From: Buxus sempervirens | Taxonomy: Eukaryota; Streptophyta; Magnoliopsida; Buxales; Buxaceae | DNA: 64,000 nucleotides | Assembly: GCA_947561395.2 (NCBI GenBank) | Contig: OX387187.1 | Span: forward strand, 25,897,829 to 25,961,828 | Direction of reading: 5' to 3' | Shown here: positions 53,763-64,000 of the stretch, one piece after another | How the letters are laid out: every line of letters starts with the position of its first letter | Position numbering within the stretch: the stretch's first letter is position 1 | Translations under genes and position numbers: made by a program | Notes under the pieces: generated by a model | The model's input: the letters and a program-made list of their open reading frames with translations, nothing else | Database searches by the model: none | What the model was told of the DNA's origin: nothing

Positions 53763-54500
53763 CTCATCTCGATAGGGTTCACCAACATGTAAGTAATGTT
53801 GCATTTTCAAGAACTGTTTACGTGTCATCCATGTTCTGCAAAACTTTCTTTACTTTTCTCTTGCAACTTGTATGCTACGTAAATCGTTTTTTTTTTCAAA
53901 AACCTTCTTCAATACTTTTTTGTTTTTTTTTTTAATATTTACGTGTGCCCCGTGAGCGGCCCATTATCCTGTAGGCCAAGGCCCGACACAGCACGACCCA
54001 CCTTCTACCGTGTTTGGTATATTGATAAATGGGTTAGGCACAATTCGACCCATTTCCACGGTGGGTCGTGCTGTGCCCGGCCCGTGGCCTAGTAGGCACA
54101 AGTTAAACATGCCCATGTCATGCTGGGTCGGCCCGATAAGCACCCCTATTGAAAGTTATCGGTGTCATTACCCATCTCTTTGGACCCCAAAATTCATATT
54201 TTCTATGGTTTTCTCAACTAATGAAATTACCTATTTCGATATCTTATTTTAATATGATCGATTTCTTAACCCAGGTTACAAATTTGACATGGGCAATTTG
54301 TAAGGAAAGAAATGGGGTCATTTTTTAGGGTCTCGTTCCTTCTATAGATAGGATTTGCGAGGTACTTCTCCAAGCTCCAAGACGATTCAAATATCCTAAA
54401 AAGCCACCGAAATCTCAGTGAGAGCTGTTGACAATACGAAGAAGTTTGTTGGAATAGGCCAAACCCTCATTTTAACAAAATTAATTTTGATGGGGCTCAT

Positions 54501-57500
54501 TGTTACGTGCTTTTGTCTGAGAGCATGTAACAAGTTTGTGTATAGGCAAAGCACAAGGAATAATCCTGCGTGATTTACCTATATTTGAAGAATAAAAGAT
54601 CGAGGATACTTCAAGAGATCCTTGTCCTCCTTTAATGGCTCATTCGAGGTGAACCAGACCTCCTTGATAACAATTTAATGTTGAGAGAAGATTCCATAAT
54701 GCTTTATTCATGCTTATGGCTTTTAAATTGAAAATACATAAGAGTTGGAATCAAAATGGAAACATATCCTGCAGCTCCCTATTACCAAATCTATAGCAAG
54801 AATGAAATAAGTAATTGACTATTCTAAACAACCACACAATTAAGGAAAGGATAAACTTTCTAATGGCAACCTACCTACAGTAATTAAAGAAAGAATATTA
54901 CTGATTGATTCTTCTCTCTAAAGACACAACACTAAGGCATATGCATGCGTATGCTTCTATGTTGTACGTATCAACTTTCCTCCCCTGTTAAAAATTTCCC
55001 TTATCCTCAAGGGAAAATACTGGAAATCTTACTAACATCTCTTCACTATCTTCCCAAGTAGCATCTACCAAACTTCTATCCTCCCAAAGAACTAGCACTT
55101 CCTTCTTCTTCTTATTGAAACGAGTGTTTAAAATGGTCTTCGGTTGAGGACCATCTGTTGCAATTTGATTTGCGAAAGTGGGAAGTTCACTTGAGACATC
55201 AGCTCCTTCAACTATGTGCTTCTTCAAGAGAGACACATGGAACATTGGATGGAGCTTGGCATTCACTGGCAACTGCAATCGATAGGACACCTTCCCCACC
55301 CAAGCTAGCACCTTGAAAGGTCCAAAATACTTGGATGCCAATTTCTGGTTTCTTCTATGTGTTGCTGATTGTTGATGGTAGGGCCTCAATTTCAAGTAGA
55401 CAGAATCACCAACCTCAAAACTCCTCTCAACATGATTCTTATCATAATGCATCTTCATTCTATTCTGAGCTACCATGGGATGCCTTTTAGCTTCCCGAAT
55501 CAGCTCATCTCTGTCCAATAGAAGCTGTTCTACTAATTCAACCTTGGCTGTCCTACGAACATATGCAATAATAGCAGATGGGTCTCGTCCATACAAGATT
55601 TGGAAGGGGGTCTTACCCGTGGAAGCATGAATGATGGTATTATAACAGAACTGAGCGCATGACACCCATTTAACCCAAACTGCAGGTTTAGAACTGGTTA
55701 AACATCTCAAATACATCTCTAAGGTTTGATTTACAACCCCTGTTTGCCCATTTGTTTGAGGATAATAAGCGGAGTTAAACTTCACCCCATTTAGCTGAAA
55801 CAACTCCTTCCATAAAGTGCCTGTAAAGATTGGGTCATGATCATATGCAATAGGTTCTGGCATACCATAAAGCTTAAAAATATTGTCAAAGAAGACTTGG
55901 GCAATAGATTTGGCTTTGTATGGATGACTAAAAGGAATAAAGTGTGCAAATTTAGATAGCCTTTCCACTACAACAAAAATTGTAGATTTATCCTTAGAGG
56001 TGGGGAGGTCCTCTATGAATTCCATTGAAATATCTGTCCACACATATTTAGGGATGGGTAATGGATTCAAAAGTCCCACTGATTTGGTCAACTCAGCCTT
56101 GTGGGTTTGACAAACATGGCAGGCCTTTATGAATTCTCGAACCATTGCTTTCATCCCTTTCCAATAGAAATTAGACCTTATGTGATGCAAGGTTTTATGC
56201 AGGCCCTCATGAGTGCTCGCATGGTATTCAGAAATTATAAAAGGAATCAAAGGATATCCATGCTTGAGATAAATACGACTCTTGAAGAAAATGATACCTT
56301 CTTTAAATTCCCGTGGTCCGAGAGCTTCACTTGCTGTAATCTTCTGGATTAAAGCTTGTAATTCTAGTTCTTGATCAACTTCTTCTTTAATAGGATCAAC
56401 CCAATGTGGAATGGGTTGAGAGAAAGCTTGTAATTCTCCTTCATGTGCTCTAGACAATGCATCTGTCACTGAATTCTCACGCCCTTTCTTATACTCAATC
56501 GAGAATTCAAACCCCATTAATTTAACCGACCATTTTTGTTGAGCCAAAGTGGTAATGGTTTGACTCAATAAGTACTGCAAACTTTTCTGGTCAGTTCTGA
56601 TGATAAACTTTGCCCCCAAAAAATATGGACGCCATTTTTGGACTGCGCTAACCAAAGCTAACATTTCCTTTTCATAAGTAGAAAGGGCCAGATTTTTACC
56701 TTTAAGGGCTTGACTAAAATAGGCAATAGGCCTATTTTCTTGCATCAGCACAGCACCAAGTCATGTTCCCGACGCATTGCACTCAACCACAAATGGCACT
56801 GAAAAGTTTGGCAATGCCAAAACAAGTCCCTTTGTCATTGCTTCCTTAAGTTTAATGAAAGCCTCTTCAACAACTGAATTCCACTCAAATGCCCCCCTTT
56901 TTAGCATGTTTGTGAGTGGTCTTGCAATATCCCCATAATATTGGATGAACTTCCTATAATAGCTAGTAAGCCCAAAGAACCCTCGTAACCCCTTAAGGGT
57001 GGTCGGCTTAGGCCATGTCACCATTGCTGCTATTTTCTCCGAGTCCATAGCAACCCCTTCTTCTGAAATTAAGTGGCACAAATAGCTAACTTCTCCTAAC
57101 CCGAATTAGCATTTTTCCTTCTTCACAAAAAATTCATGAGCTCGTAGTCTTTGAAATACCAACTCCACATGTGTTAGATGCTCTTCCCAACTTCCACTAT
57201 ATATCAAGATATCATCAAAAAATACCAACAAAAATTTTCTCAAGAAATCATGAAATACCTCATTCATGTTGCCTGAAAAGTTGATGGTGCGTTGGTTAAC
57301 TCAAATGACATTACAAGGAACTCTTAATGGCCATGATGGGTTCTGAAAGCAATCTTCTCCACGTCATCTTTACGCATCCTGATTTGGTGATAACCAGATC
57401 GGAGATCCAACTTAGTGAAAAGTCTAGCACCATGTAACTCGTCAATCACCGAGATAGGAAACTTGTCTTTTATCGTCACTTGATTGAGGGCACGATAATC

Positions 57501-59827
57501 AACACATAAACGCCATGATCTGTCATGTTTCTTTACCAAGAGGACAAGTAAAGAATAGGGATTGGTGTTGTTCCGTATTATCCCAGATTGCAACAGACTT
57601 GACATGATCTTTTCAATCTCCTCCTTCTAATAGTGGGGGTATCTGTAGGGCCTAACATTCACAGGTCTGGAGCCAGCAATTAAGGAAATCTGGTGGTCCT
57701 GTTTACACCTTGGGGGAAGACTAGTAGGCTCCGAAAATATATCCTCAAATCTGCCCAAGAGAGGCAATATTTTGGGATTAATTTTATCTTCCCACACCTT
57801 GTTGATCCCCAACTGAATGGTTTGCAGCTATAACAAGAAGCATCTTTTTTGATTTTCTGATATTTTTGGGCGTGTCCTGTCCGTCTACAAGTCAATTTGA
57901 AGGTCCTTTCTCCCCCTTTAATTCTACTAACCTTCCTAGGCATTAGAACCACATCCACAATTCCGTAAACTCCCAATTTATTGGGCCAAGCTCCTCAACC
58001 ATCCGGTCCCCAAAACAGCATCACATCCTTCTATAGGAAACAAAAAAAAGTTAACATGGAACTTGAGCCCTTAAATCACCACTGAAACATTCTTACAAAC
58101 ACCTGCACTCTTAAGCTTCTCCCCACTCGCAATGGATATGCTTAAACTTCCTTTTTTTCAGTTTCAATCCCAACTTAGCAGCAACTTCATTATTTAAGAA
58201 GTTATGAGTGCTCCCAGAATCCACCAAGATGGTGAAGCCGAGAGCCAATTCTTCCACACACCTGCATGGTCTACGAAGACTGTGTGCCAGAGATAGCATG
58301 GAAACTAATTTCCGGGGTCTCGTCTAATTTGTTTTCTTCCTCAATCTCACACTCTTCTACTTTGTCAAAGTCCTTCTCAATCAAAAACAGCTTCTTACAT
58401 ATGTGCCCTGGCTCGAATTTATCATCACAATTAAAACAAAGGCCCTTATCCCGTCGTTCCTTGAGCTCTGTAGGACTTTAGACATCGGATTATTGCGTTT
58501 TGAGGTCGTGCTAACGCCGTTGATGGAAGTGGTGGCGACATGGATACCTGGAAGCTTGGTTCATTGCCGTCGAGGTCCTCCGCATCTCTCCAACATAATT
58601 TTTCATGTTTAGAAACTTCATTTCATAAATACGAGCTAGCCCAATGGCTGCAGTTAAGCTCTCTGGACTGCTAGCCAATACATCCAATCTAATGGGCTCA
58701 TTAAGCCCACTCACATAGCAACCTACTTGCTGTTCTTGAGTTAAGTTGCCTGCATGTCTTAGAAGTTTCTGAAATTCTGTACTATATTCACGCACAGTCC
58801 CCTCTTGCTTGAGTTTGGATAAATCTCCAAAAAAATTCTAGAACCTTGTTGGACCATAGCAAATATGCAATTCTCTCTTAAGAGACTTCCAATCCAAATA
58901 GACCACGTTCTCTTTGAGTTGTTGGTACCACATTTGCACATCCCCTTCTAAGTGATACCCAGCCATAGGGACTTTCTCATCTTCCTTCGTTTCTTGAAAT
59001 TCAAAAATTGTTTCACTCGACAAATCCAGCCTATTGGGTCCTCCATCCCATCATAGCAAGGGAAGTCTAATTTGGCAGTTTGAAATCTAGTGATTGTCGA
59101 ACGCTCCTTTCCCTTTCCCTTCTTATGAGATCTCGAACCGAATTCCAACCCTCTACCTTACATTGACATCGCCTCGATTTGTGCAGACATCGCTTGAAAC
59201 ATATTTTCCATGCACTTCACCATTCTTTCTTCACTAGTCCGCATCTTTTGCTGCAACTCATGCCGTAAAGTTGATTGACCAGTTCCTAAGGAACCAATCT
59301 CTGCTTCAAGGAGCTCGAAACTCTGATCCCACATGTCTGGCTCCAATACCAAGTTGTTACATGCTTTCGTTTGAGAGCGCGTAACAAGTTTGTGTACAGG
59401 TAAAGCACAAGGAGTAATCTTGCGTGATTTACCTATATTTGCAAAATAAAAGATCGAGGATACTTCGAGGGATACTTGTCCTCCTTTAATGGCTCATGCG
59501 AGGTGAACCAAACCTCCTTGATAACAACTTAACGTTGAGAGAAGATTCCATAATGCTTTATTCATGCTTATGGCTTTTAAATTGAAAATACATAAGAGTT
59601 GGAATCAAAATGGAAACATACCCTACAGCTCCCTATTACCAAATCTATAGCAAGAATGAAATAAGTAATTGACTATTCTAAACAACCACACAATTAAGGA
59701 AAGGATAAACTTTCTAATGGCAACCAACCTACAGTAATTAAAGAAATAATATTACTGATTGATTCTTCTCTCTAAAGACACAACACTAAGGCATTTGCAT
59801 GTGTATGCTTCTGTGTTCCACGTATCA
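54501..59827 (-). mobile_element. Broken Reina-like chromovirus (Ty3/gypsy)
   Basis: LTRs of 473 bp lie at 54501-54973 (3') and 59355-59827 (5'), both TGTTAC...GTATCA. TSD ctcat (54496-54500) against gtcat (59828-59832), 4 of 5. A primer site TGGTATTGGAGCC (59351-59339, minus strand) is close to the initiator tRNA-Met type. A polypurine tract AGGGGAGGAAAGT adjoins the 3' LTR. Parts: gag about 59350-58510, protease (VDSGSTHNF) about 58300-58110, RT about 57810-56760, then RNase H, integrase and a C-terminal chromodomain. Short LTRs and the chromodomain point to Reina. The LTRs differ at about 27 sites (~6%), roughly 2-4.5 My at 0.65-1.3e-8 per site per year. The coding region is broken in roughly ten places. 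Confidence 0.85.
54988..56751 (-). CDS. RNase H-integrase-chromodomain part of the Reina-like element
   Basis: A long open stretch of the otherwise broken polyprotein. It has RNase H (PIAYFSQALKGKNLALSTYE; TDQKSLQYLL; TDALSRA), and integrase with HHCC finger (CHVCQTHKAE) and core motifs (ISMEFIEDLP, GVVNQTLE). A Ty3-type GPY-like region (KYFGPFKVLAWVGKVSYRL) follows. The C-terminal chromodomain reads ILNTRFNKKKKEVLVLW and ATWEDSEEMLVRFP. In chromoviruses this domain steers integration toward marked chromatin. Confidence 0.85.
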   Translation of the reverse strand: MLMQENRPIAYFSQALKGKNLALSTYEKEMLALVSAVQKWRPYFLGAKFIIRTDQKSLQYLLSQTITTLAQQKWSVKLMGFEFSIEYKKGRENSVTDALSRAHEGELQAFSQPIPHWVDPIKEEVDQELELQALIQKITASEALGPREFKEGIIFFKSRIYLKHGYPLIPFIISEYHASTHEGLHKTLHHIRSNFYWKGMKAMVREFIKACHVCQTHKAELTKSVGLLNPLPIPKYVWTDISMEFIEDLPTSKDKSTIFVVVERLSKFAHFIPFSHPYKAKSIAQVFFDNIFKLYGMPEPIAYDHDPIFTGTLWKELFQLNGVKFNSAYYPQTNGQTGVVNQTLEMYLRCLTSSKPAVWVKWVSCAQFCYNTIIHASTGKTPFQILYGRDPSAIIAYVRRTAKVELVEQLLLDRDELIREAKRHPMVAQNRMKMHYDKNHVERSFEVGDSVYLKLRPYHQQSATHRRNQKLASKYFGPFKVLAWVGKVSYRLQLPVNAKLHPMFHVSLLKKHIVEGADVSSELPTFANQIATDGPQPKTILNTRFNKKKKEVLVLWEDRSLVDATWEDSEEMLVRFPVFSLEDKGNF

Positions 59828-60245
59828 GTCATCATGCTTCTCAACATTGTGCGTCTACTGGAAACGTATAAAGAGATGATTTGAGTAAATTCATGGGAGG
59901 TTCTTGCTCCGGTAGTTGATTCTAGTTTAGACATCAAAGCGAGGCATGTGCAACTCTTGAAGCGTTAAAACTAGTGGTGGCTCTTGATGCTTCCCTTATT
60001 ATTCTTCAAGGAGATTCCCAGGTCATTATCAATCTGTTAGTCTCTACTAATTTGGCCATCCCTTGGAAGATAAGAGGGATCATATCCCAAATAAAAGTGA
60101 CATGTGGTCGTTCTTAGCGTGCGGTATTTTTCATTTTTTCGTGGCGATAAATAGGTAGCCGATGCCATTGCAAATTTTGATTTAAATAAATTCTCTTGCA
60201 CTCGCTTATATGTTTCTCCTTTGTATAGGGAAATGAGTTTTTAAG

Positions 60246-60605
60246 TGATATTTTTCAAAATTATTAAAATTCAGTCAGCAAAGATTTTGTATTAAATTTT
60301 AGGATACCTTTATCAAAATAATTAAAATTTAATGACATTTTAATGTTACAAACAAATTCTTCCAAGAATGCCCTTATACCATTCACTCACATGACTTGTA
60401 CAAAAAATAAAATGACTTATACAAGTTAATACACAATGTTAATAGAAGATACAAGCCATTTGAGTGAGTGACATAAGAGCATTCTTGGAATAGGTGGTTT
60501 GTAATAGTGAAATGTTATTACAAACTAATTATTTTAATAAAGGTATCTTAAAAGTTAAAAGTTAAAACTTTTTTGACTGAATTTTAATAAGTTTTAAAAA
60601 TATCA
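60246..60605. mobile_element. MITE-like element with long terminal inverted repeats
   Basis: Arms of about 160 bp begin TGATATTTTTCAAAATTATT (left) and, reversed, TGATATTTTTAAAACTTATT (right). They continue through shared blocks (ATTAAAATTCAGTCA, GATACCTTTAT, TTCCAAGAATGC, CACTCACA). The whole is about 360 bp with a short centre. Exact ends and TSD are unclear because the flanks are T/A runs. No coding capacity. Superfamily not assigned. Confidence 0.7.
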
Positions 60606-60929
60606 TTAAAAAATTATTCTTTGTTTCTATCTTCCCTCCTTGATAATGCGGGAGAAAACATGTTACGTTCGTTTTATTGCTGGCCAAAGCAATTCCCTTT
60701 CTTTTACCCAGAAAAAAAAAAGGGCGATGGTCCATGAGGAACCCTTGATGATGGGGGTACTCTAGAAGCATAATTGGAATTGATGACGGTCCTCGGAACG
60801 CATAGAGGTAGGACAAAAACCATTTGCACCTGATTTCTCGTGCACCATTGTATTGCTCAAATGTGATTGGTGCATTAATTTTTAGAAAATCATTCTCTCT
60901 ATTCAAAATCACTCTCTCTATTCAAATGT

Positions 60930-63900
60930 GATCGGAGTTTGTCCCCAAGTACTCAGCGAAGAATACAGTCCCTTCTCAGACTTGCCAGGTCGAACCTCTG
61001 CTTCCACCTCTTCGCATCGCATCCAAACCTGGTTCCTACATCTGACGGGTCTAGTTCTGCAACTTCTATGCATATTCTTTAGTGTGGGCCCCTTGGGACT
61101 TCAGACAGCTTGGGCCGCGTTGATGGGCTCTTGACAGTTATTGCCACCGTGCACTCTTCGCATTCTGGGCCTTCACTAATTCATGGGCTCTCATCCGATG
61201 CTGCCTCAGAATTATCAACAGGGCCCCTCCCTTCCTGGCCTTTTCGTTTTTCTGCCTCTTCCGATCACATGGGCGCTTCAACTGAGCTGGGGGTCAACCT
61301 ACTGTTTTCTAACTTCTTCGGCAATCTGTCTCGGAAAAATGGCCTTGGGATTCTGTTCACCGAGCCGCTTCTCCATATCTTGTTTTATCAGACAACAACA
61401 ACAGAGCGTTTTCCCCGGCTAAGACTGTCAGGCATCACCGGAAGGCCATTTCGATCAAACCTTTCGCTCACAAGGACGATGCATCGGTCCACTCCTCACC
61501 TATGGAAGCCTCTCTGACATCTAAGAAGCAGAAGCTCCTTCAAATCTCTAACCATCTTTCTCACTCAGAGTCGAGTTCTTCTTCTGTTCCCTCATCTCGT
61601 CCTTCTAAGGACGATTGTTCTCCTTCATGAAATTTATCTTTTGGAATTGCCACGGACTTGGTCAACCTGTGACGCAAAAGCATCTTAAGAACCAAGTTTT
61701 TGCTCATAAGCCTGACCTTGTCATGCTATCTGAGACTTTTGCTAATCAGGCTCTTGCTGCTTGTGTAGCTAAGAGTTTACATTTTGCTCATAACTTTGTA
61801 ATTCCTTCGACTTTTCGTAGGGAAGGTTTTATTTTGTTGTGGAGTTCTGAATATAGAATATCTGTTCTTCATTCTCTTGAGTGCCTGGTCTTGTTTTAGG
61901 TGAGCCATAAGGGTCAAACTTGGTTTATCGTGTTCATTCATGCGAATTCTAATCCGTCTGTTCAGGAACAGCAATGGCATGATATCTGACAGCTCACTAT
62001 GTTTTTTGATAATCCTTGGCTGTTGGTTGGTGATTTCAATGCCATGCTTCACAAGGCTGAGAAACGTGGTGGCTCTCCTCTTCTTTCGCGGCAAGTGCAG
62101 AATTTTAGAGACTTCATTCATGGTTGCTACTTGATGGAGCTCACTATGTATGGCCCTCAGTTTACCTGGACAAACGGACAACAGGGATGCCGTCAGATTT
62201 CTAAAAAGCTTCACAAAGTTTTTGTCTCTTTTGATCTCTTCGAGTTCTTTCCTCATCCGACTTTATTTCCCAGCCTATTATCTCGTCAGACCATTGCCCA
62301 ATTGTTGTTAATCTGATGCCGTCCAAAAACAAAGTTGCTTGACCTTTTCGGTTCGAGGCTTTTTGGATCCATGAGGACTCTTGTTACCAGCTCATTGCCA
62401 ACTTGTGGCATGCTAATTCGATTCCTGGCTCGGATGTGCCCATTCACCAACGGCTTGCATCATTGACCGGCGCTTTGAAATAGTGGAACAAGGAGGTAGT
62501 CGGGAATATTCATACCAAAAAAGATCAGCTTCGTGCCTGGATTGCTGAGTTACAAGAAGCTATGGCTTCCAATCCATCTCCAATTCTAAGTTCTGAAGAG
62601 TGCGCTCTTCAACGACAGTATGCAAAAATCCTACGTCAGTAGGAAAGCTTCTGGGCCCAAAAGTCGCGAATTATGTGGCTCAAGGAAGGTGATTGCAATA
62701 CCAGTTTCTTTCATTGGACTACACTGATCCACCGGCAGAAGAACTATATTCATTCATTAAAGGATGCAGATGGCACGAAGATTAGCAATAGAACTTCCTT
62801 GGAGCACATGGTCAAAACTCATTTCCAGCATATTTACCAGCATAAGCATATGTCACCTCAGTTTCAGTTGAATGGTCTTGTTCCAAAGAAGATAACTGCC
62901 TCTCAGAATGAATTGATCACTCAGATTCCATCTCCTGTCGAGATATGGTTGACTGTCCAAACGCTTGGTTCCCTCAAGTCACCTGGTCCGGATGGGTACC
63001 AGGGAATTTTTTACACAACTTATTGGGAAGTTGTGAAGGCTGAGGTAATTCAATCTGTTCAAGACTTCTTCAGGTTTGCTATTCTTCCCAACAAATTAAA
63101 TCATACATATATTTCCCTGATTCCAAAGACCTCCCACCCTCAGACTTTAAAAGATTATAGGCCTATTAGCTTACGTAATTTCCTGTATAAAGTCATCTCT
63201 AAAATTTTAGTTAATAGGTTAAGGCCGTTTTTATCTGAAATCATCTCTCCTCACCAATCTGCTTTTTTGCCTCATCGTTCTATTCGGGATAACATTCTTA
63301 TTAATCATGAGGTCTTCCACCGATTCAAGCGGAAGGGCAAAAAGAAACCACGTTCTACTGGTAAGCAGGCTTGGCATGCTAACAAAGGTATGTTTGCACT
63401 CAAATTAGATTTTTCCCACGCTTATGATTGCCTCAGTTGTTCTTTCTTGCAATCTACTTTATTTGCTCATGGCTTTAATTTGTCTGTGGTTCGGTTGATC
63501 ATGGAATGTGTCAGTTCGGTTACTTATAGTGTATTGCTCAATGGTAAACCTGTCGGCCATTTTCCTGCCTCTTGTGGTGTCCGCCAAGGTGACCCCCTTT
63601 CACCCTATTTATTTATTCTTTTCCACCAAGTTTTATCTCTAGCTCTCCGCCGTGCTCATTCTGATGGTAGAATAAAGGGTATTCATTTGCGTAAGGGGGG
63701 TCTCGCTTTGCATCATTTAATGTATGCTGATGATGTTTTCATTTATGGTCAAACTTTTGAGTGAGAGGCACACACCTTAATTAGACTCTTGTTCCATTAC
63801 TGTCATGAATCTGGTCAGGTCATTAATAAGGATAAATCTGCTCTTTTTTTAGTAGCAACACTACCACTCAAAGAAGAGCCAAAGTTTCCTCATTGCTGGG

Positions 63901-64000
63901 GATCCAAGGTCGACAACAGCTTGGTAAATACCTCGGACTCCCAATTTTGGCTCGGAGACCCAAAGCAAAGGACTGTGAGGAGTTGATCAGTAAGATATTG
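60930..64000 (+). mobile_element. Decayed L1-type LINE, runs off the right edge
   Basis: Coding relics on the plus strand follow the order of plant L1 elements. 61406-61629 reads ...SSPMEASLTSKKQKLLQ, like the end of ORF1 or the linker. An APE endonuclease follows at 61627-61899 (MKFIFWNCHGLG, LVMLSETFA) and, in another frame, 61999-62316 (LLVGDFNAMLH, GPQFTWTNGQ). Reverse transcriptase comes next at 62673-63764, with its continuation from 63789. Stops or frame changes separate these parts (for example the TAG near 62641 and the stop after 63764). The 5' end is not fixed; family-like text begins about 60930. The C-terminal RNase H would lie beyond the window. Confidence 0.8.
62673..63764 (+). 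pseudogene. LINE reverse transcriptase (partial ORF2)
   Basis: A 363-codon open stretch covers the RT core: WLKEGDCNTSFFH, SPGPDGYQGIFY, YRPISLRNFLYKVISKIL, ALKLDFSHAYD (motif A), SCGVRQGDPLSPYLFIL (motif B) and LMYADDVFIY (motif C, YADD). The catalytic Asp residues are present in this stretch, but it ends in a stop after GQTFE. The thumb region resumes in another frame at 63789 (HESGQVINKDKSALF), so the ORF is dead. Confidence 0.85.

Larger units (their letters stand above)
41569..54148. mobile_element. Second hAT-like non-autonomous element, split by a nest of LTRs
   Basis: The left end is TAGGGTTGCCCA and the right end in reverse complement is TAGGGGTGCTTA. TSD ttgaaagc (41561-41568) against ttgaaagt (54149-54156), 7 of 8. 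Without the F2 solo LTR it is about 1.15 kb, nearly all on the right (53089-54148). It is rich in GGCCC/GGGCC and CACGACCC motifs near the ends, a common look for plant hAT relatives. It contains a TATA-like box (TCTATAAATAGG, 53309-53319) and three foldbacks, but no transposase. Confidence 0.68.
54454..60180 (+). pseudogene. RNase H (RVT_3-type) domain relic, split by a chromovirus
   Basis: The left piece, up to 54500, reads WNRPNPHFNKINFDGA, the opening of the plant non-LTR/RVT_3 RNase H domain. After the inserted element, at about 59940-60110, the plus strand reads EACATLEALKLVVALD, LIILQGDSQVIINLLV and IPWKIRGIISQIKVTCG, later parts of the same fold with the GDS motif. At about 60150 ADAIANFDLN follows. 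Stops and frame changes occur between them, so it is dead. Such domains end plant LINE ORF2 proteins or occur as solo relics. The source element is unknown. Confidence 0.65.

Noticed and set aside
60562-60912. 116-codon minus-strand frame next to the MITE
   Set aside because: Overlaps the MITE arm and AT-rich flank; no recognised motifs.

Overview
The window looks like flowering-plant nuclear DNA that is mostly a nest of transposable elements. The evidence is GT-AG introns, AT-rich spacers, plant-type Ty3/gypsy elements, hAT-like elements, plant L1-type LINEs and one ordinary host gene at the left edge. I could not narrow the species. No rRNA, tRNA, CRISPR or bacterial-style operon is visible. 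Everything below was read by eye; element ends are supported by target-site duplications (TSDs) I could find.

Layout. (1) 1-3.2 kb: the 5' end of a host CobW/COG0523 metal-chaperone GTPase gene on the minus strand, running off the left edge. (2) 3742-30456: a hAT-like element split by a solo LTR ('F2' family, 4426-29417), itself split by a young, near-whole 22.4-kb Tat/Ogre-like Ty3/gypsy element (6058-28483, minus strand). (3) 30.5-31.4 kb: unassigned DNA with a short 5'-truncated LINE. (4) 31442-40785: a solo LTR ('F3', Tekay/Del-like, tentative) split by an F2 solo LTR (32479-35390) and an 'F1' solo LTR (37220-40226; F1 is the family of the 22.4-kb element). (5) 41569-54148: a second hAT-like element split by an F2 solo LTR (41663-53088), which holds an F3 solo LTR (41951-45052) and an F1 solo LTR (47686-52888), the last split by another F1 solo LTR (49762-52240). 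(6) 54.4-60.2 kb: an RNase H-domain relic split by a broken Reina-like chromovirus (54501-59827). (7) 60.2-64 kb: a MITE-like inverted repeat and a decayed L1-type LINE running off the right edge.

The 22.4-kb element is the most interesting object. Besides gag-protease and RT-RNase H-integrase on the minus strand, it carries two intron-bearing genes on the opposite strand (10267-12952 and 13427-15077). Their products resemble plant mobile domain / DUF7745-like proteins. The same short inverted repeat (TATCCGG...CCGGATA) occurs in arrays upstream of the LTR TATA box, upstream of both antisense genes and in the leader ahead of gag. This suggests a shared control module serving both transcription directions. 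Related LTR families keep the layout but change the arm sequence. All these LTRs also carry, near the U5 end, a second copy of the first bases of the tRNA-primer binding site.
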